A stretch of 18,876 nucleotides of DNA, taken from assembly GCA_964445105.1 (NCBI GenBank), contig CAYUJS010000038.1, forward strand, positions 1-18,876, given 5' to 3'. Position numbers and translations under genes: made by a program. The notes beneath the pieces were generated by a model. It saw only the letters and a list, made by a program, of their open reading frames with translations. It was not told the DNA's origin and made no database searches. The DNA is from CAWBNS01 sp964445105 (GTDB lineage: Bacteria; Chlamydiota; Chlamydiia; Chlamydiales; JAJFMA01). Below, in pieces: positions 6,317 through 13,371 of this stretch (its first letter is position 1; every line of letters starts with the position of its first letter).

Positions 6317-6877
6317 TCAGTAGTCGTTCCGGCGGTAATGGCCCTTGCGCGGCACATCACTAATGAGCGCTGCTACGACAGCTTCCCATTTACGGTCCTG
6401 TATGAGCTGGTTGTATTTGCCAAAATCGACCCCCAGGGTGCTCGTGAAGTCGTAAATTTGTTCGGTGCGGAGATTACCGCGATCTGCTTCCTGCTCGAAG
6501 GTGTTAGCTAAGCCGCTGTCTCCGTTCTCTCCATAGAGGAAATTTTTCCAGGTTAGATTTTTTTGTATGTTGCGCATAGACACTTTCATCTGCTCGTCGG
6601 AGAAGGCGCAGGCGAGAAAGCGTAGCGGATGAACGTTTTCAATTCTATCCCCGCTCTGCTTTAGTTCGTTGCGTTTAGCAAACAAAGCTACGTAAGAGAA
6701 GGGGTTGTTGGCGTTTCCCATGGCGCTCACGAGATATCTGATATCAGCTGCATCGGCAAGGCTGACTTCCGTGTCATAATTACGGGGACTGTAGATGGCG
6801 TGCTCAGCTTCCAGCGGGGAGAATAGGCCAAAGCAAAGGGCCAGACAAAGGGCCCAGAGGTTGGTTGTGGTAGACAT
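6317..6877 (-). CDS. Secreted hypothetical protein
   Basis: A 186-residue protein with a clear signal peptide (NLWALCLALCFGLFSPLEA, cleavage near residue 24). The mature part is soluble, mixed helical and without cysteine pairs. It contains ENVHPLRFLACAFSDEQMK and later WKNFLYGENGD and LIQDRKWEAVV, reminiscent of lineage-specific chlamydial secreted or periplasmic proteins; I cannot tie it to a named family. It is transcribed divergently from the barrel protein, with its -35 box inside the shared palindrome at 6943-6966. No strong Shine-Dalgarno is seen before the ATG. Confidence 0.75.
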   Translation of the reverse strand: MSTTTNLWALCLALCFGLFSPLEAEHAIYSPRNYDTEVSLADAADIRYLVSAMGNANNPFSYVALFAKRNELKQSGDRIENVHPLRFLACAFSDEQMKVSMRNIQKNLTWKNFLYGENGDSGLANTFEQEADRGNLRTEQIYDFTSTLGVDFGKYNQLIQDRKWEAVVAALISDVPRKGHYRRNDY

Positions 6878-6920
6878 GGCGGATTTTCCGTCGTTTAAGT
6901 GACTTATTAGATATATACCA

Positions 6921-6989
6921 TTTATTCATGTTACTATAAATTTGTCAAGCGAGCGTTTGCTTGACACCGAGCAACAGATCTCCTATAAA
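6921..6989. promoter_or_regulatory. Divergent promoters with a palindrome over both -35 boxes
   Basis: Plus strand: TTGACA (6961-6966), exactly 17 bases, TATAAA (6984-6989), the best promoter in the window, driving the gene at 7018. Minus strand: TTGACA (6948-6943), then a -10 candidate AATAAA (6926-6921) 16 bases on. The two -35 boxes are the outer parts of a perfect 8-bp inverted repeat, TGTCAAGC (6943-6950) and GCTTGACA (6959-6966), with an 8-base spacer. A protein bound there would block both promoters. Confidence 0.75.
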
Positions 6990-7017
6990 CGTGGCTCTTT
7001 TTGTCTCGGAGGACGTG

Positions 7018-7797
7018 GTGCAATTCCAGTTTTGGTTGGCTTGTTGGCTGAGCGTCATGTTAGTGGCCTCGGTACAGGCGGACAAAATCACCATTTTCCA
7101 AGGGCCGTATCATCTATCGGTCGGTCCTGAAGCCTATCATTTAGTGCGCAAAAAAGATGGAGGGAGCCGCCAGAAAGGTGTTCTAGGTGGCGTTGCCGGT
7201 TGCTTCGAAAGGTGGCGGCCCAACGGGTTCTATTGGGGAGTTGAGGGCTCTTGTGCGTCAGGCCGGTTAAGAGGGCACACACCGCGCGGAGCAAAAATTG
7301 TTTCGCGCCTGACAGAAAAGCAGATCGAGGGTCGTCTCGGCTATAATATCACGGCCGATTCAAATCGATTCGAGCTTGTGCCCTTTGTGTCTGGCGGAAA
7401 ATATGAATGCGAAAATAAGTTTTTTCCTCCTTCACCCATGCCAACGACCTTCACAGACCGCTTTGATTTCGTAGGAATCGGCTTTTACTTAGTTGGCCGT
7501 TTAACCGATAGTTTTTCTTATGGTTTGATGTTCCAAGGCCACTATTCGCTTAACGCATGGAATGAGATGACAGGTGATCCTGGCTTCGAGGATGTGCAGA
7601 CCCGAATCAATAGTGCGTGGCAGTACCAGATTGAATTGCCATTAACTTATGGTGTGGGCTGTGATAGCTGGGCGTTGCAGGTAGTTCCTTTTTACTACTA
7701 TCGTCATTTTGGCGGCATGGAGGCGTTTCCACTTGATTTTATCGATACTAGGTTCGCGATCTGCGGTGTGCGATTGACGCTGGTTAAATTTTTCTAG
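7018..7797 (+). CDS. Putative outer-membrane beta-barrel protein
   Basis: From GTG 7018 the protein has 259 residues. GGAGG (7008-7012) lies five bases before this GTG, and the upstream TTG at 6961 is the -35 box of the promoter, so translation cannot start there. The first residues make a signal peptide ending SVQA (about 1-23). The remainder consists of many alternating hydrophobic/polar stretches rich in Gly, Tyr and Phe (GFYWGVEGSC, FVGIGFYLVGRL, ALQVVPFYYYRHF) and ends VRLTLVKFF with a terminal Phe, as in BAM substrates. Size suggests 8-12 strands. This fits the expanded small MOMP-like porin families of environmental chlamydiae, but no specific family is proven. The superoxide dismutase gene follows after about 40 bases. 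Confidence 0.75.
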   Translation: MQFQFWLACWLSVMLVASVQADKITIFQGPYHLSVGPEAYHLVRKKDGGSRQKGVLGGVAGCFERWRPNGFYWGVEGSCASGRLRGHTPRGAKIVSRLTEKQIEGRLGYNITADSNRFELVPFVSGGKYECENKFFPPSPMPTTFTDRFDFVGIGFYLVGRLTDSFSYGLMFQGHYSLNAWNEMTGDPGFEDVQTRINSAWQYQIELPLTYGVGCDSWALQVVPFYYYRHFGGMEAFPLDFIDTRFAICGVRLTLVKFF

Positions 7798-7839
7798 AGT
7801 AGAGTTAGCTTGTAGCTGCTGAATATTAAATTCTAAATC

Positions 7840-8538
7840 ATGGTGTTTCTTATGAAAAGAAAAATGTTTGTCACTATTTGCGCTGCGGCGGTCTTTAATC
7901 TTTCGGTGTTAACTGCCGACGTGGCTTCCGCTGTGGTGTCGACTGCGGTGCAGGAATATAAGGCAAAAAATTTCTCTCACCTATTGGACATGAGGGGATT
8001 TACCAAAGAACAACTAGAGCTGCATTTTAAGCTCTACGAGGGGTACGTAAAGAACACCAATCTTCTCCAACAGAAGTTGAGCGCTTTCTACCAAAGCGGT
8101 CAGGATAAAGGCCCGGAATATGCAGGGCTCAAGCGCATGTACGGGTGGGAATTTGATGGCATGCGCTTACACGAGCTTTATTTTGGCAGCTTGGGTGGGA
8201 ACGGGCAGCCAAATACTGGTTCGCAGCTCTATCAAGCTATCGTACAAACTTTTGGCTCGTATGAGGCGTGGCAAAAAGACTTTGCTGCCACCGGCTTAAT
8301 CCGAGGGATAGGTTGGGCAGTCCTGTATCGCGATCCGGATACGGGCGCGCTGGTGAATAGCTGGATCAACGAGCACGATATCGGTCATTTAGCAGGAGCT
8401 GCCCCTCTTTTGATCATGGATGTTTTTGAACATGCGTATGTCACGGAATATGGGCTCGATCGCTCTAAATATATAGACGCGTTCTTTGCTAATGTCGATT
8501 GGCGTGTGGTTGATGATCGATTCTCTAAAAGCAAGTGA
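7840..8538 (+). CDS. Exported Fe/Mn superoxide dismutase
   Basis: The protein dismutates superoxide. 232 residues from ATG 7840, or 228 from ATG 7852, which gives a tidier signal peptide (MKRKMFVTICAAAVF) and has a weak GGTG upstream. All four metal ligands can be placed: His62 (QLELHF), His111 (MRLHELYF), Asp194 and His198 (IMDVFEHAY), followed by EYGLDRSKYIDAFF. The signal peptide and absence of a lipobox suggest a periplasmic enzyme, unlike the cytosolic chlamydial SodM. The FDGMRLHELYF form belongs to a less common SOD branch. It probably shares the promoter at 6961. Fe or Mn preference cannot be stated. Confidence 0.9.
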   Translation: MVFLMKRKMFVTICAAAVFNLSVLTADVASAVVSTAVQEYKAKNFSHLLDMRGFTKEQLELHFKLYEGYVKNTNLLQQKLSAFYQSGQDKGPEYAGLKRMYGWEFDGMRLHELYFGSLGGNGQPNTGSQLYQAIVQTFGSYEAWQKDFAATGLIRGIGWAVLYRDPDTGALVNSWINEHDIGHLAGAAPLLIMDVFEHAYVTEYGLDRSKYIDAFFANVDWRVVDDRFSKSK

Positions 8539-8604
8539 GGCTAGTTGGGCTCACTTCACAAAAAGGCAACCTAGATAATCACTGGAGGAGTCTCGAGGTT
8601 GCCT
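8533..8604 (+). terminator. Two hairpins after the superoxide dismutase gene
   Basis: AAGTGAG (8533-8539) pairs with CTCACTT (8550-8556) across the stop codon. AGGCAACCT (8564-8572) pairs perfectly with AGGTTGCCT (8596-8604) around a 23-base loop. Neither is followed by a T tract. They are probably a transcript end or stabilising structure between convergent genes, but intrinsic termination is not demonstrated. Confidence 0.45.
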
Positions 8605-8689
8605 ACCTGAACCGTTTAGAAGTCTTGTTAATTGGCCCTAACGTATTGCGTATAATTGTCTGACAAGATCACTACAACTTAGGCGTTAT

Positions 8690-9445
8690 CTAACCCCACA
8701 AACCCGAAAGAAAATTCTTGCTACTTACGCTTTTCTTTGCGCTTTGGGCGGGTTTTTTAGCAGCTACTTTCTTTATTGTGGCTGCGCTTTTCTTGGCAAC
8801 CTGAGTAAGTTTCTTAGCTAATGTGCCTTTGGCAGCGGTGAGGTTTTTCTTTGCACTAGCAATAGGCTTCTTTGTAGTAGCGATAGCAACACTGACCGTT
8901 TTTTTCGCACTACGAACAGGTTTTTTCACAGCTAGCGTTTTGGGTTTGTTCGATGCTGCATTGGATGTTTTTTCAGCAGCCAGGGCTGTGCGCTTGTTTG
9001 GTGCTGTAGCCGGTGTTTGTTTAGCAGCCGTTTTAGGCTTGTGAGACGCTGCAGCGGCTGTTCTTTTTGCAGTTACCGCGGCAGGTTTTGAGGCTGCAGT
9101 TGCTGTTTTTTTAGCAGCCGTTGTAGGCTTGTGAGATGCTGCAGTGGCTGCTTTTTTGGCAGCTACCGTGGCAGGTTTGTTTGAGGCGGTAGTTGCTATT
9201 TTTTTAGCAGTCGTTGCAGGCCTGTGTGACGTTGCAGTTGCTGTTGCTGTTCTTTTGGCAGCTAGCGCGGCAGGTTTATTTGAGGTGGTAGTTATTGTTG
9301 TTTTTTTTGCGGCGGGTTTTTGTACCGCGCTTTTGCTAACGGTGCTGTTAGCGTTTTTTTTAGCCGCAGGCGATTTATTGGCAACAGCACTTTTTTTTGC
9401 CGCAGCGCTTGCGGACTTGTTAGCATTTTCTGATTTCAATGTCAT
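8690..9445 (-). CDS. Histone H1-like protein, Hc2 type
   Basis: A 251-residue, very basic, low-complexity protein of Lys, Ala, Thr, Ser and Pro. It is built from imperfect repeats around AAKKTATAAS-(N/H)KPAT-VAAKR and turns into Lys/Ala helices (AAKGTLAKKLTQVAKK) towards the C-terminus, ending in the non-repetitive NFLSGLWG. This is the composition of chlamydial Hc2 (HctB), which condenses DNA in elementary bodies. The ribosome site AGGAGGTG lies five bases before ATG and is the strongest in the window, implying high output. Pro and Thr are more frequent than I remember for Chlamydia Hc2. In another phylum one would call it an H1/AlgP-like protein. Expression is probably late-cycle (inference). 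Confidence 0.8.
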   Translation of the reverse strand: MTLKSENANKSASAAAKKSAVANKSPAAKKNANSTVSKSAVQKPAAKKTTITTTSNKPAALAAKRTATATATSHRPATTAKKIATTASNKPATVAAKKAATAASHKPTTAAKKTATAASKPAAVTAKRTAAAASHKPKTAAKQTPATAPNKRTALAAEKTSNAASNKPKTLAVKKPVRSAKKTVSVAIATTKKPIASAKKNLTAAKGTLAKKLTQVAKKSAATIKKVAAKKPAQSAKKSVSSKNFLSGLWG

Positions 9446-9461
9446 TAGAACACCTCCTATA

Positions 9462-9482
9462 GGATAGGTTTATACCATATCC
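9462..9482 (-). promoter_or_regulatory. Inverted repeat over the candidate -10 of the Hc2-like gene
   Basis: On the minus strand GGATA-T-GGT-ATAA-ACC-TATCC forms a near-perfect inverted repeat 17 bases upstream of the ATG. It contains TATAAA (9474-9469) as the likely -10. No good -35 is seen. If transcription starts downstream of TATAAA, the repeat is an operator; if upstream, it is a leader hairpin. Confidence 0.4.
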
Positions 9483-9740
9483 AAATAGCTCTATATCAGA
9501 TAAATTAACACCTTTTTTTTCGTATCAACGAAGTGGTTGGCTTGAAGAATTTATTCTTATTGATGACATGTTTTGGTCAAAAAAAACCCTACAAATACTG
9601 CTAGAAGTGCTTAAGTCGAGAACCATTTGTATCTATTCTTTTTTGCGATTCTTCATTTTTTTTATTTTGGTCCAATTGAATTTCGGATATTTCGCGCCAT
9701 GATGGAGTTGGATGTACATCATCGCTGCCGGAGAAAATGA

Positions 9741-9770
9741 TTGGCTTCTAAAGGGCTGCTACGCTAGAAT
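9741..9770 (+). promoter_or_regulatory. Promoter of tRNA-Leu(CAG)
   Basis: TTGGCT (9741-9746), 18 bases, TAGAAT (9765-9770, five of six). It uses the same TTGGC box and 18-base spacing as the promoter of tRNA-Leu(CAA). Confidence 0.55.
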
Positions 9771-9785
9771 AGGCCTTGCCTATCT

Positions 9786-9869
9786 GCGGCTATGGCGGAA
9801 TTGGTAGACGCGCTAGATTCAGGTTCTAGTCGGGGCAACTCGGTGGATGTTCGAGTCATCTTAGCCGCA
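9786..9869 (+). tRNA. tRNA-Leu (anticodon CAG)
   Basis: An 84-base class II tRNA. Acceptor arms GCGGCTA/TAGCCGC are perfect, discriminator A follows. Anticodon stem CTAGA/TCTAG with loop TTCAGGT gives CAG (reads CUG). A long variable arm (GGGGCAACTC) precedes the T arm with TTCGAGT. No encoded CCA. Confidence 0.95.
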
Positions 9870-9891
9870 ATTTTTTTGAACTTACGAAACA

Positions 9892-9926
9892 GTAGTTGGG
9901 CCCCCAGCCCAACTACAGCCATTTTT
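9892..9926 (+). terminator. Rho-independent terminator after tRNA-Leu(CAG)
   Basis: GTAGTTGGGC (9892-9901) and GCCCAACTAC (9907-9916) form a perfect 10-bp stem with a 5-base loop, followed shortly by six T (9921-9926). Confidence 0.85.
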
Positions 9927-9943
9927 TAAGTTGAGGGCGTCTC

Positions 9944-10564
9944 GTGAGCACAGTTATCCTAGTCGCCAACGGGGAACTCTCGGGCGGCTTTGAAATGGAG
10001 CGCAGGCTCCTTGCCGGCTGGCCTCTAATAGCCGTAGATGGTGGTTTAAACCATTGCCGGGCTTTAGGCATTCTACCAGACCTTATTGTGGGTGATTTCG
10101 ACTCGGCTGAGCCAGCGGTTTTGCGCGCTTACACGGGTGTCGAAAGATTGCAATTTCCCACAGAAAAAAATGAAACCGACCTGCAGCTGGCTTTGGGTAT
10201 TGCTGTGGGCCGCTTTCGGCCGGAGCGCATTTACGTATATGGAGCGCTCGGAGTGCGTACGGACCATCTTTTGGCGAATCTGAGTTTGTTAAGTCTCTAT
10301 CCCGAATTAGTGTACTTAGAGTCGGATAAGGAGACGATCTGGGGCTTGAAGAGGGATACGATCATCGCCACAAGCCCCGATCAGTTGATCTCCTTTTTTT
10401 CTGTAGGAATTGCCGCTGGCGGCGTCAAGACGGCTGGCTTGCAATGGGAGTTGTCGGATGTAACGTTGAATAACCAATTTTACAGTGTTTCTAACAAAGC
10501 AGTAGGCGCTTCGGTGGCGGTTTCTTATCAAAGCGGGGCGTTGCTGTGCGTTGTGCACAAGTGA
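9944..10564 (+). CDS. Thiamine pyrophosphokinase
   Basis: Transfers pyrophosphate from ATP to thiamine, making the TPP cofactor from salvaged thiamine. 206 residues with the TPK signatures: VDGG (31-34), GILPDLIVGDFDS (42-54), EKNETDLQLAL (74-84), and GALGVRTDH (100-108), which carry the ATP/Mg and catalytic acidic residues. The C-terminal beta domain that binds thiamine is present and ends close to the stop. The start is GTG, preceded by a G-rich stretch (GAGGGCG). It stands alone after the tRNA terminator. No thiamine-biosynthesis gene is adjacent, consistent with a host-dependent organism importing thiamine. Confidence 0.9.
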   Translation: MSTVILVANGELSGGFEMERRLLAGWPLIAVDGGLNHCRALGILPDLIVGDFDSAEPAVLRAYTGVERLQFPTEKNETDLQLALGIAVGRFRPERIYVYGALGVRTDHLLANLSLLSLYPELVYLESDKETIWGLKRDTIIATSPDQLISFFSVGIAAGGVKTAGLQWELSDVTLNNQFYSVSNKAVGASVAVSYQSGALLCVVHK

Positions 10565-10598
10565 AGCAGGTGCCGTCGTTTTTGCATTTAAGGCTTTC

Positions 10599-10627
10599 TT
10601 GACCAAATAGGCCAATTGCCCTAGAGT
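10599..10627 (+). promoter_or_regulatory. Promoter of the pcnB-lpxB cluster
   Basis: TTGACC (10599-10604), 17 bases, TAGAGT (10622-10627), both close to sigma-70 consensus and 35 bases upstream of the pcnB GTG. It is the only good promoter I see between the thiamine kinase gene and lpxB. Confidence 0.55.
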
Positions 10628-10661
10628 ATTACTTACGCAATAGCTGGAGTAAAGACTTTAA

Positions 10662-11942
10662 GTGCGCCCTAGAATTTTCCACGCCGATCAGCATAAAATC
10701 GATTTTACACAAATAGACAGAGATGCGTTAGAAGTCATCACCCGTTTGCAAGAGGCGGGACACGAGGCCTTTCTAGTGGGCGGCGGAGTACGCGATCTTT
10801 TAGTCAAGAAAAGACCAAAAGACTTTGATATTTCCACCTCTGCCAAGCCCGAAGAGATCAAACAAATTTTCCGCAGGCAGTGCCTATTGATCGGCAGGCG
10901 TTTTCGCCTCGCGCACATCCGTTTTGGCCAAAAAGTACTTGAGGTATCGACCTTTCGTGCTGGCGAGAATGCCGATGAGCTAATTGTGCGTGATAACGAA
11001 TGGGGAAATGCTGAAGAGGACGCTAAGCGTCGTGATTTTACGATTAACGGGCTGTTTTATGATCCACGGAATCACCAAGTAATAGATTACGTTGGCGGTT
11101 GGGAGGATATTCATAAGGGGATATTACACACGATCGGCGATCCCCATATGCGCTTTCGCCAGGATCCCGTGCGTATGATTCGTTTGCTAAAATTCCGGGC
11201 TCGGTTTGGATTTTCTATCTCCCCAGACACATTGACGGCGCTGCAAGCTTGTCGAGCCGAGATCGTAAAGAGCGCGCCTGCGCGGGTTTTAGAAGAGCTT
11301 TTGCGCATGCTCGAGTCCGGTAGCGCCGAGCCTTTTTTTCGCATGATGCATGAAGAGGGTTTCTTAGACATGCTGCTGCCTTGGTTAGACCACTTTTTGT
11401 CGGGTTTACATGGCAACGATGTGCTGAACCTGCTGAAAGCGGCGGACCAGGTAAATCAGAGCCTTGAGCCGCAGTCTCCCCTAGATCGCGCGGTGCTATT
11501 GAGTTGCATTACCTATCCGGTAATGGAGCGCGAAATCGAGATGCAGCATACCAAAAAAGATAAAGTGCCGCATGTGGGCGAGATCGCCGCGATGTCGCAC
11601 AGTCTGATGCGCGCCGTTTCTAGTAGTTCCTTTTCACACTTTCCGCGGCGCTTAAGTGCGTCTATCTCCTTTATTTTGACCTCGCAATATCGTTTGACTC
11701 CTCTGCAGCATAAGCCCTCTTATCGCTTAAGTTTGACGCGTTCTCATGAATTTCCTTTGGCGATGAGTTTTTTCCACTTAAGGTTTTTGGCTGATCCTGC
11801 GCTTACCGAAGCGTACAACGGGTGGTCAGAGGTATTTGAGCAGGTCAAAAAGCAGCCTCATAACCCCGACCGGCCTCCTGCAAGCGCTGAGGGAACAGTA
11901 CGTCGGCGTCGTCGACGCAGACGCGCCTCGCCTAGCTCTTAG
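10662..11942 (+). CDS. pcnB: Poly(A) polymerase I
   Basis: Adds 3' poly(A) tails that mark RNAs for decay. The 426-residue protein has the class II nucleotidyltransferase head: FLVGGGVRDLLVKKRPKDFD (37-56) with the DxD at 54-56, EVSTFRAG, and RRDFTINGLFYD, followed by the RNA-binding PolyA_pol_RNAbd segment (DPVRMIRLLKFRARFGF). A long C-terminal domain ends in an arginine run (VRRRRRRRRRASPSS), like the basic tail that distinguishes PcnB from CCA-adding enzymes. The tRNAs here lack encoded CCA, so a separate CCA enzyme must exist elsewhere. Start GTG 10662 has GGAG about 12 bases upstream. Placement upstream of lpxB matches Chlamydia. Confidence 0.9.
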   Translation: MRPRIFHADQHKIDFTQIDRDALEVITRLQEAGHEAFLVGGGVRDLLVKKRPKDFDISTSAKPEEIKQIFRRQCLLIGRRFRLAHIRFGQKVLEVSTFRAGENADELIVRDNEWGNAEEDAKRRDFTINGLFYDPRNHQVIDYVGGWEDIHKGILHTIGDPHMRFRQDPVRMIRLLKFRARFGFSISPDTLTALQACRAEIVKSAPARVLEELLRMLESGSAEPFFRMMHEEGFLDMLLPWLDHFLSGLHGNDVLNLLKAADQVNQSLEPQSPLDRAVLLSCITYPVMEREIEMQHTKKDKVPHVGEIAAMSHSLMRAVSSSSFSHFPRRLSASISFILTSQYRLTPLQHKPSYRLSLTRSHEFPLAMSFFHLRFLADPALTEAYNGWSEVFEQVKKQPHNPDRPPASAEGTVRRRRRRRRASPSS

Positions 11943-11993
11943 TCGACGATTAAATCGGCCTTTTGAACGGTTACAAAACATATTGGACCTACC

Positions 11994-12701
11994 ATGAAGT
12001 ATAGCGTAGTTATTCCTATCAAAGACGAAGAAGGGAACATCGAGCTTTTGGTAGAGGAGCTAGAGCCTGTAATGAACAGCCTGCTAGCGCCTTGGGAGCT
12101 GATCTGCGTGGATGATGGATCCAGCGATCGTACACCTGTCATTTTGCAAGCTTTGACAGGGCGTAAGCCCTACTTGCAAGTAATCACTTTCCTACGCAAT
12201 TACGGGCAGTCTAGCGCTTTTGCAGCAGGATTTGAGCGGGCGCGCGGCGAAGTTGTGATTACGCTAGATGGGGACCGCCAAAATGACCCTAGAGATATTC
12301 CTAAGCTGCTGGCCGGCTTGAGCGAGGCGGACATGGTTTGTGGGCAACGCCAAAAAAGGCAGGATTCGCCCTACCGCCGGATCGTTTCAAAATTAGCCAA
12401 CAAAGTGCGTTCTTGGGCATGCCAAGACGGGATGCAAGATAATAACTGTTCGCTAAAAGTTTATCGTACAGCTAGTTTGCGCAAGGTTAAACTGTTTGAG
12501 GGCATGCACCGCTTTTTGCCCGCGCTATTTAAGATGCAGGGCTTTTGCGTGAGAGAGGTACCGGTAAGTCATCGTGAACGCCTATCCGGCAAATCTAAGT
12601 ACTCGATCTTTACAAACCGCTCTATTAACACAGTATTTGACCTTTTAGCGGTAGTCTGGATGCGTAAACGGGCATTGCGTTACGAGGTCAAAAATGGTTG
12701 A
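11994..12701 (+). CDS. Family 2 glycosyltransferase, DPM1/ArnC-like
   Basis: 235 residues. GT-A fold motifs are clear: VVIPIKDEEGNIELL, VDDGSSDRT (39-47), ITLDGDRQNDPRDI with the DxD at 92-94, and CSLKVYR followed by FEGMHRFLPALF, as in dolichol/undecaprenyl-phosphate sugar synthases. It lacks the two C-terminal membrane helices of ArnC/GtrB and resembles the short DPM1 form. The likely reaction is sugar transfer from a nucleotide sugar to undecaprenyl phosphate at the inner face of the membrane; the sugar is unknown. Its last eight bases overlap the LAB_N gene, so the two are coupled and probably act together in envelope glycan or lipid A decoration. Confidence 0.85.
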   Translation: MKYSVVIPIKDEEGNIELLVEELEPVMNSLLAPWELICVDDGSSDRTPVILQALTGRKPYLQVITFLRNYGQSSAFAAGFERARGEVVITLDGDRQNDPRDIPKLLAGLSEADMVCGQRQKRQDSPYRRIVSKLANKVRSWACQDGMQDNNCSLKVYRTASLRKVKLFEGMHRFLPALFKMQGFCVREVPVSHRERLSGKSKYSIFTNRSINTVFDLLAVVWMRKRALRYEVKNG

Positions 12702-13371
12702 GAGCTGGCGCGTATTTCTTTACCCGATTGGGTTCTTGGCACAAATAGCCTTTACAGGCCGTTTCTTTCTGCAGTGGCTCGATTCGGAGCGTCGCGGCAA
12801 AAGCGTTGTAACGTCTACCTTCTGGCAGATCTCCCTGTTTGGCAACTTGATCATGTACGTGCATTCTCTGATTCAAATGCAGTTTCATGTTTGTTTAGCC
12901 CAAGCCCTCAACGGCGTGCTTGCGTGGCGCAATATAGATCTCATGCGTGCCGGGGGGCCGCGCTGGACTTTGAGGTCCATCCCCTGGCTACTGGCGATCA
13001 GCTCATTAGCGACTGTGGTTCTCTTTTTCTTGGAAGATTGGCTTTGTGGTGGCGGTACTAGCTGGTTTCGCGTACCTACATTTTTTCAAAAACCTGCGCA
13101 ATCGGTGAGCTTAGGCTGGAATGTGTTGGGCTGTGCGGGGTTATTGCTTTTTCATAGCCGTTTTTGGGTGCAGTGGTTTTTTTCGGAAGAAGCAGATGCG
13201 AGCCAACTGGGCAAGTTATTCTGGTATCAAAGCTTGTGTGGTGCACTGTTGTCAGGGGTCTATTTTTTCTACATTCAAGACATGGTGAATCTGTCGGGAT
13301 TTGTTCTTTGTCTGGTCCCTTATGTGCGGAATCTGATGATGTTAGCAAATAAAACCGAGCGCACCGCATGA
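12694..13371 (+). CDS. LAB_N domain membrane protein with internal duplication
   Basis: 225 residues, about seven hydrophobic segments. It contains two copies of the LpxB N-terminal (LAB_N) unit. The first is FTGRFFLQWLDSE...FWQISLFGNL...IQMQF...WRNIDLM (about 20-90). The second is FHSRFWVQWFFSE...FWYQSLCGAL...IQDMV...VRNLMML (about 150-220). The shared skeleton RF-x-x-QW-x-x-SE, FW-x-x-SL-x-G, IQ, RN-x-x-M shows an ancient duplication of a three-helix bundle, as in the SWEET/PQ-loop superfamily to which LAB_N is assigned. Role unknown; a lipid-linked sugar transporter is plausible. It overlaps the preceding gene by eight bases and lpxB by four (ATGA). Confidence 0.85.
   Translation: MVESWRVFLYPIGFLAQIAFTGRFFLQWLDSERRGKSVVTSTFWQISLFGNLIMYVHSLIQMQFHVCLAQALNGVLAWRNIDLMRAGGPRWTLRSIPWLLAISSLATVVLFFLEDWLCGGGTSWFRVPTFFQKPAQSVSLGWNVLGCAGLLLFHSRFWVQWFFSEEADASQLGKLFWYQSLCGALLSGVYFFYIQDMVNLSGFVLCLVPYVRNLMMLANKTERTA

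Larger units (their letters stand above)
9446..9785. other. Intergenic region between the Hc2-like gene and tRNA-Leu(CAG)
   Basis: No gene found. It holds the leftward Hc2 promoter area (9450-9510), T- and A-rich tracts (9513-9520, 9579-9586), a short palindrome AAGAATTTATTCTT near 9546, and the tRNA promoter at 9741-9770. Confidence 0.5.

Noticed and set aside
6961..7017. TTG start at 6961 for the barrel protein
   Set aside because: That TTG is the -35 hexamer of the promoter; GGAGG and GTG 7018 give a proper signal peptide.
8690..9445. CRISPR or satellite array suggested by the periodic DNA
   Set aside because: The periodicity is codon-level repetition of Lys/Ala/Pro protein units in one open frame, not repeat-spacer structure.
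8823..9467. Hydrophobic ORFs antisense to the Hc2-like gene
   Set aside because: Ala/Val/Leu/Phe-rich frames are the expected complement of Lys/Ala repeats; no ribosome site or independent signal.
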